Assembly: GCA_027036095.1 (NCBI GenBank)
Contig: JALVTA010000224.1
Location: 1 to 16,001, forward strand
DNA from: Thiotrichales bacterium
GTDB lineage: Bacteria > Pseudomonadota > Gammaproteobacteria > Thiomicrospirales > Thiomicrospiraceae
Direction of reading: 5' to 3'
DNA: 16,001 nt
The position numbers and the translations under genes were made by a program. Positions 1 to 7,734 of this stretch are shown here, one piece after another. The number at the start of each line of letters is the position of its first letter. Within the stretch, counting starts at the first letter, position 1. Below the pieces are notes generated by a model that saw nothing but the letters and a program-made list of their open reading frames with translations, searched no databases and had not been told where the DNA came from.

Positions 1-358
1 CGCTGTAGTGGGCGAAGGTTTCCACCACGTCATGGCCAAAAGTGCGGATCATGATGGCATCGGCCATGCGGGATATGACACGGGCGCTGTCCTCGACGGG
101 CTCGCCGCGGCCCAGCTGGGTGTCACGTGGGGAGAGGAACAGGGCGTGCCCGCCCAGCTGGGTCATGGCAATCTCGAAGGACAGGCGCGTGCGCGTGCTG
201 GCCTTCTCGAAGATCATGGCCAGGGAGCGGTTTTTCAGCGGGTCATCATGATGCCCCTTTTCCTTCAGCTCCCGCTTGAGGGTGATGCCACGCTGCAGAA
301 TGTGCTGCAGCTCATCGGGGGTGCAATCCTTCAGAGTGAGAAAGTGTCGAATGCTCAT
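1..358 (-). CDS. argF: Ornithine carbamoyltransferase, partial (N-terminal 119 residues)
   Basis: Catalyses carbamoyl phosphate + ornithine to citrulline, the sixth step of arginine biosynthesis, in the cytoplasm. The reading begins MSIRHFLTL and continues off the left edge, so only about the first third of the roughly 300-residue enzyme is present. The carbamoyl-phosphate-binding motif STRTR is at residues 54-58, after the family-typical FEKA lead-in, and is followed by FEIAMTQLGG and the DTQLGRGE segment, both characteristic of ArgF/OTCase. The ATG (356-358 on the complement) overlaps the argD stop codon as ATGA. There is no convincing Shine-Dalgarno sequence, so translation is probably coupled to argD. 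Nothing looks broken in the visible part. Confidence 0.96.
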   Translation of the reverse strand, partial: MSIRHFLTLKDCTPDELQHILQRGITLKRELKEKGHHDDPLKNRSLAMIFEKASTRTRLSFEIAMTQLGGHALFLSPRDTQLGRGEPVEDSARVISRMADAIMIRTFGHDVVETFAHYS

Positions 359-1524
359 GCAGTAAAACTCTCGATCAGGTCGCAGACGGCATCCACCATC
401 TGCTGCTGTTGGGAGGCTGTCATGACAAACGGCGGCAGCAACCGAACAACTGTGTCGCGGGTGACGTTGATCAGCAGGCGCTTTTCTTCCAGTGCCCGGC
501 CCACCAGTTCGCCGCAGGGGCGATCCAGTTCGATGCCGATCATCAGGCCCCGTCCGCGAATGTCACGTACGGCCGGGTGGCCTTCAAGGCGGTCACGGAA
601 GGCATCCAGCAACCGCCCACCCATTTCCGCCACGCGGCGTGGCCAGTGCTGGCCGACCATTTCCTCCACCACCGCCAGCCCCACACGGCAGGCGAGCGGA
701 TTGCCGCCGAAGGTAGTGCCGTGGCTGCCGGGCACCAGCACTTCGGCCGCCTTACCACGGGCCAGGCAGGCGCCGATGGGCATGCCGTTGCCCAGCGCTT
801 TGGCCAGCGTCATGACATCGGGTTGGATGTCGCTGTGCTCAAACGCAAACAGTTCACCGGTGCGCCCCATGCCGGTCTGCACTTCGTCCACCATCAGCAG
901 CCAGCCATTGAGATCGCACAGTTCACGCAGGCCGGGCAGGTAATCTTCATCCGGTATCTGCACGCCACCTTCACCCTGCACCGGCTCCACCAGCACGGCA
1001 ACGATATTGGGATCGCTGCTCAGGGCGTCGATGGCATCCAGGTCGTCATAGGGCACGCGAATGAAGCCTTCCACCAGTGGGCCGAAGCCCTGTTGAGCTT
1101 TTGGGTTACCGGTAGCGGAGAGGGCGGCCAGGGTGCGGCCATGGAAGCTGTTTTCCATCACCACAATGGTGGGCGTATCGACGCCGCGCTGATGGCCCCA
1201 GCGGCGCGCCAGCTTGATGGCGGTTTCATTGGCTTCTGCGCCGGAGTTACAGAAGAAGACCCGATCCATGTCGCTCAGCTGACACAGGCGTTCGCCCAGT
1301 TGCTCCTGCAGCGGAATCCGGTAGAGGTTGGAGGTGTGCCACAGGGTGCCGGCCTGGTCGCACAGGGCGTCCTGCAGGGCAGGGTGGGCGTGGCCGAGGT
1401 TGCAGACGGCGATGCCGCTCAGGGCGTCCAGCCAGGCCCGGCCCTCGGCGTCGAACAGTTGCGCCCCCTCGCCGCGCACGAAGGCGACCGGCAGGCGGGC
1501 ATAGGTGTTCATCAGTGCGCTCAT
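355..1524 (-). CDS. argD: Acetylornithine aminotransferase (ArgD)
   Basis: PLP-dependent class III aminotransferase that converts N-acetylglutamate semialdehyde to N-acetylornithine with glutamate as amino donor; ArgD enzymes often also act as succinyldiaminopimelate aminotransferases in lysine synthesis. About 389 residues, normal length. Visible motifs: WLDALSGIAV near the N-terminus, the phosphate-binding FFCNSGAEANE, NSFHGRT, the PLP-ring aspartate in VDEVQTGMGRTG, and the Schiff-base lysine in TLAKALGNGMPIGA. I chose the start MSALMNTYARLPVAF at 1524. The frame stays open to 1578, but that longer start would place a terminator-like hairpin and the likely transcription start inside the gene. 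The ATG at 1512 is also possible. Overlaps argF by 4 nt, so the two form an operon. Confidence 0.95.
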   Translation of the reverse strand: MSALMNTYARLPVAFVRGEGAQLFDAEGRAWLDALSGIAVCNLGHAHPALQDALCDQAGTLWHTSNLYRIPLQEQLGERLCQLSDMDRVFFCNSGAEANETAIKLARRWGHQRGVDTPTIVVMENSFHGRTLAALSATGNPKAQQGFGPLVEGFIRVPYDDLDAIDALSSDPNIVAVLVEPVQGEGGVQIPDEDYLPGLRELCDLNGWLLMVDEVQTGMGRTGELFAFEHSDIQPDVMTLAKALGNGMPIGACLARGKAAEVLVPGSHGTTFGGNPLACRVGLAVVEEMVGQHWPRRVAEMGGRLLDAFRDRLEGHPAVRDIRGRGLMIGIELDRPCGELVGRALEEKRLLINVTRDTVVRLLPPFVMTASQQQQMVDAVCDLIESFTA

Positions 1525-1540
1525 GATTCGCTGTCCCAAA

Positions 1541-1565
1541 ATAAAAAGGCAACCCACAGGTTGCC
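1541..1565 (-). terminator. Terminator-shaped hairpin between the argD promoter and argD
   Basis: On the minus strand GGCAACC - TGTG - GGTTGCC forms a perfect 7-bp stem with a 4-nt loop, followed directly by TTTTTAT. It ends about 17 nt before the chosen argD ATG. It may end the upstream GGDEF/EAL transcript. It also lies downstream of a good promoter match at 1577-1604, so argD transcription would have to pass through it. Either role fits the sequence; they are not exclusive. Confidence 0.75.
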
Positions 1566-1576
1566 GAGAGCAGGAC

Positions 1577-1604
1577 ATTTTAGTTCAGCGGCCATGAAAA
1601 TCAA
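1577..1604 (-). promoter_or_regulatory. Candidate sigma-70 promoter for argD-argF
   Basis: Minus-strand TTGATT (1599-1604) and TAAAAT (1577-1582) are separated by 16 nt: 4 of 6 and 5 of 6 matches to the consensus boxes. Start of transcription would be near 1570, giving a leader of about 46 nt that begins almost at the hairpin. The -35 box lies just after the stop codon of the upstream gene. No ArgR-type box was recognised. Assigned by consensus only. Confidence 0.5.
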
Positions 1605-1608
1605 GCGC

Positions 1609-4600
1609 TTATTGTGTTTCCGTCCGCTTGAGGAAATCGAGCAGTTCATCAAGCGGCATGGGGCGGGCGAAATGATAGCCCTGCAGCAGTTCGCAGCCGA
1701 TGGCGCTCAGGGCGGCGGCCTGCTCGGCGGTCTCCACACCTTCGGCCACGACCTTGGCGCCCAGGGCATGGGCCATGGCAACCGTGGCTTCAGGAATGGC
1801 CAGCGTGCGACGGTCCTGCGGGTCGATGGGATCGATGAAGCTCTTGTCCAGCTTGAGCTTGTCCGGCTGGAACAGTTGTAGATACTGCAGGGAGGCGTAG
1901 CCGGTGCCGAAGTCGTCAATGGCTACGTGCACGCCCAGTTCGCGCAGGGCTGCGAGCAGGGCGCGGGTGCGACCGAGGTCGGTCATCAGCGCGCTTTCTG
2001 TGATTTCGAGCGTGAGTCTGTCAGGGGGCAGCGCATGGCGGGCCAGACTGTCACGCAGAATGTGGATCAGCTCCGAGTCATTGAACTGAACCGCTGACAG
2101 GTTGATGGAAACGGAAACAGGGCGGGCGTGGTCACGATTGATGCGCGCGGCGTCTGCAACACCCTGGCGCAGCACCCAGCGACCGACACGGGTCATCAGC
2201 TGCGGATAGCGCTCCATCACCGGGATGAATTCGCCGGGCGACACCAGTGTGTCTTCCCGTTTCCAGCGGATCAGCGCTTCAGTGAGGCTGTAGCGTCGTT
2301 CCATGGTGTTGTAGATGGGCTGATGGAACAGAAGCAGCTCTCCTTTGTCCAGCGCCTGTTCCAACTGGTGGCGCAGTGTGATTTCCCTGTCCGGTCGGCT
2401 GCTGGCTGAGGCGCCCGGCGTGTGGAAGTAGAGCTGGGTGACGCCCTGACCATGCTGGCGGGCCAGCTGAATGCCCGTTTCGATCTCGTCCACGATGCGT
2501 TCTGCCGGCAGGTCGTGGTCGAACAGCATGGCACTGGCATAGTATTCCACCTGCACCGGCTGGCCGTTGATGTCGTAGGGTTCGGACAGCATGCCGAGCA
2601 CCTCGGCGTATTTGCGCTCCCACCACTGGCGTGCCGCGTCCTGTGAACTGAAGAAGTGGATGGGCACCAGCAGGAACTCGTCATTGCTGCTGCGGGCGGT
2701 CAGATGCGGAAAGGCGGGGCGTTCGCGCAGTCGCTCGGCCAGCTGGCGCAACAGGGCATCCCCGCCTTGGTGTCCCAGGGCGGTGTTGATGGACTTGAAG
2801 CCACGGATGTTGATGATGCTGATGATGCCGCACTCGCCCCGGGGCATGATCTGCTCCATGATGGTGTTGAGCTGATCGATCAGTGCCTTGTGGTTGGGCA
2901 GGCCGGTGATCGGGTCGCGCTGCTGGATGCTGCGTAGCTCATGCTCCAGCTGGCGCTGACGGCTCAGGTTGAGGCAGTGGGCAATGTAGTGGCCGGTTCT
3001 GTCGGTCTCTTGAGACGGCGGCACCCAGGTCAGGGTGGTCAGGGCGGGAATGGGTGTGCCGTCCACATGGCGCAGAGAGAGCTCGCCCTGCCAGTAGCCG
3101 CTGTGGGGCAGCTCCTGCATCACATGCTGGATGACGGACTGCTCCACGAACAGTGCCGGCAGCGTTTCGTCGGCCATGTGGTTAAGGTCCAGTCCGCACC
3201 ATTTGAGCAGGGTCTCATTGGCGCGCTCGATCCGACCCTCCTCGCTGGCGATGACAATGCCTTCATGGGCATTGAAGGCTACTTCCGCCAGCCGCAGCTG
3301 AGCAGCCTGCTGACGCTGTTTTTCCAGCAGATGCAGGCGGTGCAGTGCCAGTTCCAGGTCTTCACGCACTTCACGCAACAGCTGCAGGGTCGCCGGGCCA
3401 GCGTATTCATCGGTGGACAGATAGAGCGTGAGCAGGTATCGGCTGTTGCCATTGCCGTCCACAAGGGGCACCGTGATGACGTGCTGGATCTGGAACCGTT
3501 GCAACAGGGGACGCCAGCGCGCGAGCCGAGGATGGGTATCTATATTGCGCAGTGCGCGAATCTCACCCTCTTTCCATGCAGGCAGCATGGTGGCGGTGGC
3601 GTTGCCGGTATCTGGTGTGATGTCGAATCTGATCTGTTCCAGAAGTTGATGCGCCAGGGGTTGCTGCGCGTGAATGGCCACCGTGGTGAGGACGTTGTTC
3701 TCATCCGGACAGCATGTGATGACGCCTGCAGGAATCTGCAGGTCATTGACCAGTATCGTCAGCGCTTGTTCAAGCAGTTGGCGCTCGTCCTGTTCCGAGA
3801 CGATGACTTCGTTAATATCGCTCAGGGCACGGTAGAGGCGGGAGGTGTGAATCAGTTCCCTTTTCTGGGCGCGTAGCCTTTTGACGGTGCGGTTGAGCAG
3901 AATCAGCATGAACAGGATGAAAAACGCCATAACGCCACCCAGGCCACCCAGGGTGATGGTGACAAGGTGCTGGTGGTACTGTGCTTGGGCGATATGGTGT
4001 TGCAGCTGGGTGTCCAGGCGGATGATCAACTGGCGCGCAGCGTCCAGGTTCAGAGTATCCATCTGATGACGCAGCTGGCTGAAATGGTGCAGGAAGGTCT
4101 GTGCGTGGGAAATAAAGCGGCTGCAGGCTTCACTGTCTGAGGGCAGGGCCGCCTTCGCCTTGTCGATTGAGGGCATGACCGCCCTGATTTTCTCCGCTGA
4201 GAGATCCTTGCGCAGGGGCAGCAGCAACAGGGCGGTGTAGATATCGTGGGGATGGAGAGTGGCGGGTATGGCGGAATGCTTCCGCAGATCGAGCTCGCAC
4301 TGCTCGCCCAGAATGGGCAGCGTGTAGTAGCTGTCCACCACGATGGCATGTTCCCGCAATGCGCTGTTGAAGGTGCCAAACAGATCCTCCAGACGCGCCT
4401 GCAGCATCGTCAGTGTTTGGCTCACATCCGCAAGCCCGACCTGTCGGACACCTTTTTTCAGTTGCCGTAGGTGGAGGTGCATGTCCCGCGTCAGCCACTG
4501 TACCCGGTCCGGTCGAACCAGGGTGAATTGCTGCAGACGGCTTTTCTCTTCTTCAATGGCCGTCAGGTCCTGTCGCAGGCTGATGACATGCGCGGACAGC

Positions 4601-4740
4601 GCAGGGGCCTGTTGCAGCAGGGAGGGACGCAATGCGAGCCAGATGGTGAACATGACCACCAGCAGGGCGCCTTCGACCCACAGGCCGTGCCTGAGCACAA
4701 ACTGATAAAGACGGTCTGGCATGCTGTTGTCAATTTTCAT
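1609..4740 (-). CDS. Membrane GAF-PAS-GGDEF-EAL c-di-GMP phosphodiesterase with degenerate GGDEF
   Basis: About 1043 residues. An N-terminal membrane helix (roughly 22-40) and a second (258-281) enclose a helical, probably periplasmic sensor region of about 210 residues. Then come a GAF-like region (about 300-455), a PAS domain (about 480-595), a GGDEF domain (about 605-770) and an EAL domain (about 790-1035). The GGDEF site reads SSNDEF, the usual metal-binding aspartate region reads IINIRGFK, and no RxxD inhibitory site is seen, so cyclase activity is unlikely. The EAL domain keeps its key motifs: TEALIRW, SINLSA, LEITES, IDDFGTGY, KLDKSF, VAEGVE and QGYHFARP. I infer an active phosphodiesterase tuned by the other domains. 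The ATG at 4740 is preferred over an in-frame ATG at 4764 because AAGGA (4749-4753) lies 8 nt before it. It overlaps the peroxidase gene by 11 nt. Confidence 0.92.
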   Translation of the reverse strand: MKIDNSMPDRLYQFVLRHGLWVEGALLVVMFTIWLALRPSLLQQAPALSAHVISLRQDLTAIEEEKSRLQQFTLVRPDRVQWLTRDMHLHLRQLKKGVRQVGLADVSQTLTMLQARLEDLFGTFNSALREHAIVVDSYYTLPILGEQCELDLRKHSAIPATLHPHDIYTALLLLPLRKDLSAEKIRAVMPSIDKAKAALPSDSEACSRFISHAQTFLHHFSQLRHQMDTLNLDAARQLIIRLDTQLQHHIAQAQYHQHLVTITLGGLGGVMAFFILFMLILLNRTVKRLRAQKRELIHTSRLYRALSDINEVIVSEQDERQLLEQALTILVNDLQIPAGVITCCPDENNVLTTVAIHAQQPLAHQLLEQIRFDITPDTGNATATMLPAWKEGEIRALRNIDTHPRLARWRPLLQRFQIQHVITVPLVDGNGNSRYLLTLYLSTDEYAGPATLQLLREVREDLELALHRLHLLEKQRQQAAQLRLAEVAFNAHEGIVIASEEGRIERANETLLKWCGLDLNHMADETLPALFVEQSVIQHVMQELPHSGYWQGELSLRHVDGTPIPALTTLTWVPPSQETDRTGHYIAHCLNLSRQRQLEHELRSIQQRDPITGLPNHKALIDQLNTIMEQIMPRGECGIISIINIRGFKSINTALGHQGGDALLRQLAERLRERPAFPHLTARSSNDEFLLVPIHFFSSQDAARQWWERKYAEVLGMLSEPYDINGQPVQVEYYASAMLFDHDLPAERIVDEIETGIQLARQHGQGVTQLYFHTPGASASSRPDREITLRHQLEQALDKGELLLFHQPIYNTMERRYSLTEALIRWKREDTLVSPGEFIPVMERYPQLMTRVGRWVLRQGVADAARINRDHARPVSVSINLSAVQFNDSELIHILRDSLARHALPPDRLTLEITESALMTDLGRTRALLAALRELGVHVAIDDFGTGYASLQYLQLFQPDKLKLDKSFIDPIDPQDRRTLAIPEATVAMAHALGAKVVAEGVETAEQAAALSAIGCELLQGYHFARPMPLDELLDFLKRTETQ

Positions 4741-5776
4741 GCAACAGATCCTTGGGCGGGGCACTCAGGGTCTTCAGAAAGGCGATGATGTCCGCCACAT
4801 CCTGTGAGTGGGGCTGTTTGCCCAGTTGTGCTTCGATCATGAGCGTGACGGCCTTCTCCAGAGTGGGCACGCTGCCGTCATGGAAGTAGGGGGCCGTGTC
4901 GGCCACATTGCGCAGGGTGGGCACCTTGAAGACCTGGCGGTCTGCATCCCGATGCGTCACGTTGTAACGACCCAGCCAGCGGCCTTCGTGGGCACTCAGG
5001 GGACGGTAGATGCCCGCCTTCTGGAACATGCTGCCGCCCAGATTGATGCCCTGGTGACAGCTGATGCAGCCATAGGAACGAAACAGTTCCCAGCCACGGC
5101 GCTCCTGCGGGGTAAGGGCGTCGCGGTCTCCCAGCAGGTAGCGGTCGAAGCGGCTGCCGGGGGTGATGAGCGTGCGCTCATACTCGGCGATGGCGTAGGC
5201 AATGGCCTGCGGGCTGGCGGGTTCGCCAAAGGTCTGGATGAACTTCCTGAGCCACTGAGGGTCGGCGTTGAGGCGGTCTGCCACCGCCTGCACGGAACGG
5301 TTGCCCATCTCCTTGGGGTTGATCAGAGGCTGCAGCGCCTGGTCTTCCAGGGTGGCGGCACGACCATCCCAGAACTGGGCGAAGTTGAAGCCGCTGTTGA
5401 GCACCGTGGGGGCGTTCAGCTCGCCTTTCTGGCCGTGAATGCCGATGGACACCGGGCGGTTGTCGTCTCCGCCCTGCTGGATAATGTGGCAGGTGGCGCA
5501 GGAAACGGTGCCATTGGCAGAGAGCTTCGGCGAGAAAAAAAGCGCCCGTCCCAGTTTGGCAGCCGCCTTGTCGAATGGTACGGTTTCTGGCAGTGGTTGC
5601 ACCGGCTGATCGCTGGCTTCGGTCAGTTCGCGCATGAAAGCGTTGAAGCGGCTGTGGCTGGCCGCCATGCGCTCGCTCAGTGTCTGGTGTGTCGATGCCT
5701 GCTCACAGCCTGTGGACAGACTCAGCAGCAGAAGGCCGAGAATGCGGAACAGGTCAATAAGGTTTGCAATTTTCAT
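4730..5776 (-). CDS. Di-haem cytochrome c peroxidase family lipoprotein (CcpA/MauG superfamily)
   Basis: 348 residues. Members reduce H2O2 with electrons from c-type cytochromes in the periplasm; MauG relatives instead oxidise protein side chains. Two CxxCH haem sites are present: CATCH (93-97) and CISCH (237-241), plus NAPTVLNSGF, FWDGRA, the segment GGSMFQKAG and a C-terminal APYFHDGSVPTLEKAV typical of this superfamily. The N-terminus has a hydrophobic stretch ending in LSTGC, a plausible but not ideal lipobox (Ser rather than Leu at -3), so a lipid anchor at Cys24 is likely. It is the first gene of a two-gene unit, overlapping the GGDEF/EAL gene by 11 nt. No good Shine-Dalgarno sequence precedes the start. 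Peroxidase versus MauG-like activity cannot be settled from sequence alone. Confidence 0.92.
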   Translation of the reverse strand: MKIANLIDLFRILGLLLLSLSTGCEQASTHQTLSERMAASHSRFNAFMRELTEASDQPVQPLPETVPFDKAAAKLGRALFFSPKLSANGTVSCATCHIIQQGGDDNRPVSIGIHGQKGELNAPTVLNSGFNFAQFWDGRAATLEDQALQPLINPKEMGNRSVQAVADRLNADPQWLRKFIQTFGEPASPQAIAYAIAEYERTLITPGSRFDRYLLGDRDALTPQERRGWELFRSYGCISCHQGINLGGSMFQKAGIYRPLSAHEGRWLGRYNVTHRDADRQVFKVPTLRNVADTAPYFHDGSVPTLEKAVTLMIEAQLGKQPHSQDVADIIAFLKTLSAPPKDLLHEN

Positions 5777-5786
5777 TGTTCAAAAA

Positions 5787-5816
5787 ATTCTACCACATTC
5801 TGTGTGGCCCAGTCAC
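5787..5816 (-). promoter_or_regulatory. Candidate promoter of the peroxidase/EAL operon
   Basis: Minus-strand GTGACT (5811-5816) and TAGAAT (5787-5792) with an 18-nt spacer, matching 4 of 6 and 5 of 6 consensus bases. The -10 box ends only 10 nt before the ATG, which would leave a leader of about 3-4 nt and agrees with the absence of a ribosome binding site. Consensus match only. Confidence 0.4.
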
Positions 5817-5847
5817 TTGCCCGTCGGTGCGGCAATGGCGGTAAAAT
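5817..5847 (+). promoter_or_regulatory. Weak candidate promoter for ilvE
   Basis: TAAAAT (5842-5847) is a good -10 box, but the best -35 partner, TTGCCC (5817-5822), is 19 nt away, which is longer than usual. It would give a leader of about 38 nt. It overlaps the -35 side of the divergent peroxidase promoter, so the 115-nt gap between the two starts probably carries both promoters. Confidence 0.3.
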
Positions 5848-5891
5848 AAGACAGTTTTTTATTCTTTCAAGACTTAGACAGGTGGATGAAC

Positions 5892-6821
5892 ATGGCTTCA
5901 ATGGCGGACCGTGACGGCTGGATCTGGCTGGATGGGGAGATGGTGCCCTGGCGTGAGGCCCGGGTGCATGTGCTGACCCACACCCTGCATTACGGCATGG
6001 GCGTGTTTGAGGGCGTGCGTGCCTACGACAGCGAAATCGGCACCGCCATCTTCCAGCTGGAGGCGCATACCGACCGGTTGTTCAACTCCGCCAGGATCAT
6101 GCGCATGCCCATGCCATGGGACAAGGCGGCCCTGAACGACGCCCAGAAGGCCGTGGTGCGGGAAAACGGTCTGAAGTCCGCCTATATCCGCCCCATGGTG
6201 TTCTATGGAGCCGAAGGCATGGGGCTGCGGGCCGACAACCTCAGGGTGCATGTGATGGTGGCCGCATGGGAGTGGGGCGCCTATATGGGTGAGGAAAATC
6301 TGGCCCGCGGCATTCGTGTGGCCACGTCCAGCTTCACCCGGCATCATGTGAACATCTCCATGACCCGGGCCAAGGCCAACGGCCATTACATCAACTCCAT
6401 GCTGGCGCTGCAGGAAGCTATCAGCCATGGCTGTGACGAGGCACTGCTGCTGGATCCGGAAGGCTATGTGGCCGAGGGCAGCGGGGAGAACTTCTTCATG
6501 GCCAAGGACGGTGTCATCTACACCCCGGAGCTGACTTCCTGTCTGGACGGCATCACACGCCGCACCGTCATGCAACTGGCGGCTGATCTGGGTTATGAGG
6601 TGAAGGAGAAACGCATTACCCGCGATGAGGTTTATATTGCGGATGAAGCTTTCTTTACCGGCACGGCGGCCGAGGTGACGCCCATTCGCGAACTGGATGA
6701 CCGTCCCATTGGCGAAGGGCGGCGCGGGCCGGTGACCGAAAAACTGCAGCAGCTGTATTTTGACGTGGTGCATGGCCGGGTGGAGAAATACCACCACTGG
6801 CTGGCGCCGGTTGATGCATGA
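5892..6821 (+). CDS. ilvE: Branched-chain amino acid aminotransferase
   Basis: Class IV PLP aminotransferase that interconverts leucine, isoleucine and valine with their 2-oxo acids using glutamate/2-oxoglutarate, the last step of branched-chain synthesis. About 309 residues, as usual for IlvE. Visible: THTLHYGMGVFEGVRAY at the substrate side, the R-x-F/Y-rich AYIRPMVFYGAEGMG, the Schiff-base lysine in RAKANGHYINSML (about residue 161), YVAEGSGENFF, and FFTGTAAEVTPI. I chose the ATG at 5892 because AGGTGG (5880-5885) lies 6 nt before it. The in-frame ATG at 5886 touches that sequence and would be too close. A third ATG at 5901 is less likely. The stop codon is followed by a small zinc-finger gene, probably co-transcribed. 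Confidence 0.97.
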   Translation: MASMADRDGWIWLDGEMVPWREARVHVLTHTLHYGMGVFEGVRAYDSEIGTAIFQLEAHTDRLFNSARIMRMPMPWDKAALNDAQKAVVRENGLKSAYIRPMVFYGAEGMGLRADNLRVHVMVAAWEWGAYMGEENLARGIRVATSSFTRHHVNISMTRAKANGHYINSMLALQEAISHGCDEALLLDPEGYVAEGSGENFFMAKDGVIYTPELTSCLDGITRRTVMQLAADLGYEVKEKRITRDEVYIADEAFFTGTAAEVTPIRELDDRPIGEGRRGPVTEKLQQLYFDVVHGRVEKYHHWLAPVDA

Positions 6822-6835
6822 ATCAGGAGCAAGCC

Positions 6836-7045
6836 ATGAGCAACAAGCCCGTGACCATTGAAGTGACTTATGATGATCTGCCGCTCTACTGCCCCAATGA
6901 ATACAGTCCTATCAGTCAGGCGGGCTCGTTCGGGGGGCATCCACGCGTGTTTCTGCCCATCGAGAAGACCGGACGGGCCAAGTGTCCCTACTGCGGCACG
7001 GAGTATGGGCTGAAGGACTGGGCGCCGGGCCGAGGCGGTCACTGA
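6836..7045 (+). CDS. Small zinc-finger (CHCC-type) protein downstream of ilvE
   Basis: 69 residues. Resembles the zf-CHCC family, related to the small zinc-binding subunit of mitochondrial complex I (NDUFS6). Candidate zinc ligands are Cys19 (YCP), His35 (GGHPRVFLP), Cys50 and Cys53 (KCPYCGTEY). In bacteria these are conserved but of unknown function; the zinc binding is inferred from the ligand pattern. The start at 6836 is supported by AGGAG (6825-6829) 6 nt upstream. An in-frame ATG at 6818 overlaps the ilvE stop codon as ATGA but has no ribosome binding site. Lies 14 nt after ilvE and before a strong terminator, so it is the last gene of the ilvE operon. Confidence 0.88.
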   Translation: MSNKPVTIEVTYDDLPLYCPNEYSPISQAGSFGGHPRVFLPIEKTGRAKCPYCGTEYGLKDWAPGRGGH

Positions 7046-7065
7046 CAGGATTTCAAACTGAATTG

Positions 7066-7095
7066 AAACGCCCCGCAATTGCGGGGCGTTTTGAT
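7066..7095 (+). terminator. Strong rho-independent terminator after ilvE and zinc-finger gene, probably bidirectional
   Basis: AAACGCCCCGC - AATT - GCGGGGCGTTT: an 11-bp uninterrupted stem (7066-7076 with 7081-7091) with a 4-nt loop, then TTGATT. On the opposite strand the stem is followed by TTTCAATT, so it may also end the convergent prepilin transcript, whose stop codon is at 7108. Confidence 0.9.
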
Positions 7096-7107
7096 TCTGA
7101 GGGAAGA

Positions 7108-7707
7108 TCAGTTGCCCACCAGGGATTTATTGATCTCAATGGTGCACAGCCAGCCCTGTCCGGTGGAAGGAATGGCGGAAGCCGTGGTTGCGGGTGTGTT
7201 ATCGGACTGATTGATTGCATACAGAAAGCTGCCACTCTGGCCATTGCCATCGTCATAGCGAATGTCGATCTGCAGTGCCACTTCTGCAGGCAACAGGACA
7301 CATACTGCGTTATTGGCAAAGCCTGCGGCATTGTAGGCAGCGGTATAGGGTGTACCCCATGGGGTTTTCATCGGCGTGGTGCCGGAGCCTTCAATGATGC
7401 CGGCTTCATGCAGCTGGCGCCAGAAGTCATCCGCACTGTCGATGTGTCCATCATTGGGCGAGCCGGTTACCGGTGTGATGGCGCCATTGTGGCTGTTGCC
7501 GTCATCGCCGGGAATGGCCTCATACTTGTCCAGATAGGTCAGTGCTGCGGCCTGAATCATGTCCAGATTCTTGACCACCTGCTTGACGCGTGCCTGCTCG
7601 ATCAGCTGAAACCCCTTCAGCACACCGCCGATCAGCAGGCCGATAATAACCAGAACCATGGCCAGTTCGACCAGCGTGAATCCGCTTTGGAGGGGATGTG
7701 TTTTCAT
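7108..7707 (-). CDS. Prepilin-like protein (type IV pilin/pseudopilin N-terminus), second of a pair
   Basis: 199 residues. Classic class III signal: a short leader ending in Gly9, then FTLVELAMVLVIIGLLIGG with Phe at +1 and Glu at +5, to be cut and methylated by a PilD/GspO-type peptidase at the inner membrane. The rest has YLDKYEAIPGDDG, a DFWRQLHEAGIIEGSG block, NNAVCVLLPAEVALQID and a C-terminal GWLC; the two cysteines could form a disulfide. It is a clear paralogue of the gene at 7774. It could be a minor pilin or a secretion pseudopilin; no assembly genes (pilB, C, D, Q) are present to decide. No good Shine-Dalgarno sequence is seen, and a terminator separates it from the upstream paralogue, suggesting lower expression. 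Confidence 0.9.
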   Translation of the reverse strand: MKTHPLQSGFTLVELAMVLVIIGLLIGGVLKGFQLIEQARVKQVVKNLDMIQAAALTYLDKYEAIPGDDGNSHNGAITPVTGSPNDGHIDSADDFWRQLHEAGIIEGSGTTPMKTPWGTPYTAAYNAAGFANNAVCVLLPAEVALQIDIRYDDGNGQSGSFLYAINQSDNTPATTASAIPSTGQGWLCTIEINKSLVGN

Positions 7708-7734
7708 GGGAAATGATAGATATGAGATGCGCAG

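Noticed and set aside
1525..1578. Longer argD start at 1578
   Set aside because: Would begin within the -10 box and read through the hairpin; the family N-terminus fits the start at 1524 or 1512.
409..1881. Long plus-strand open frame (490 codons) across argD and the EAL gene end
   Set aside because: Opposite argD and its promoter region; the translation shows no motif and is His/Gln/Gly-rich.
4808..5914. Plus-strand open frame opposite the cytochrome c peroxidase
   Set aside because: The minus strand encodes two CxxCH sites and a lipoprotein signal; the plus frame is a shadow and runs into ilvE.
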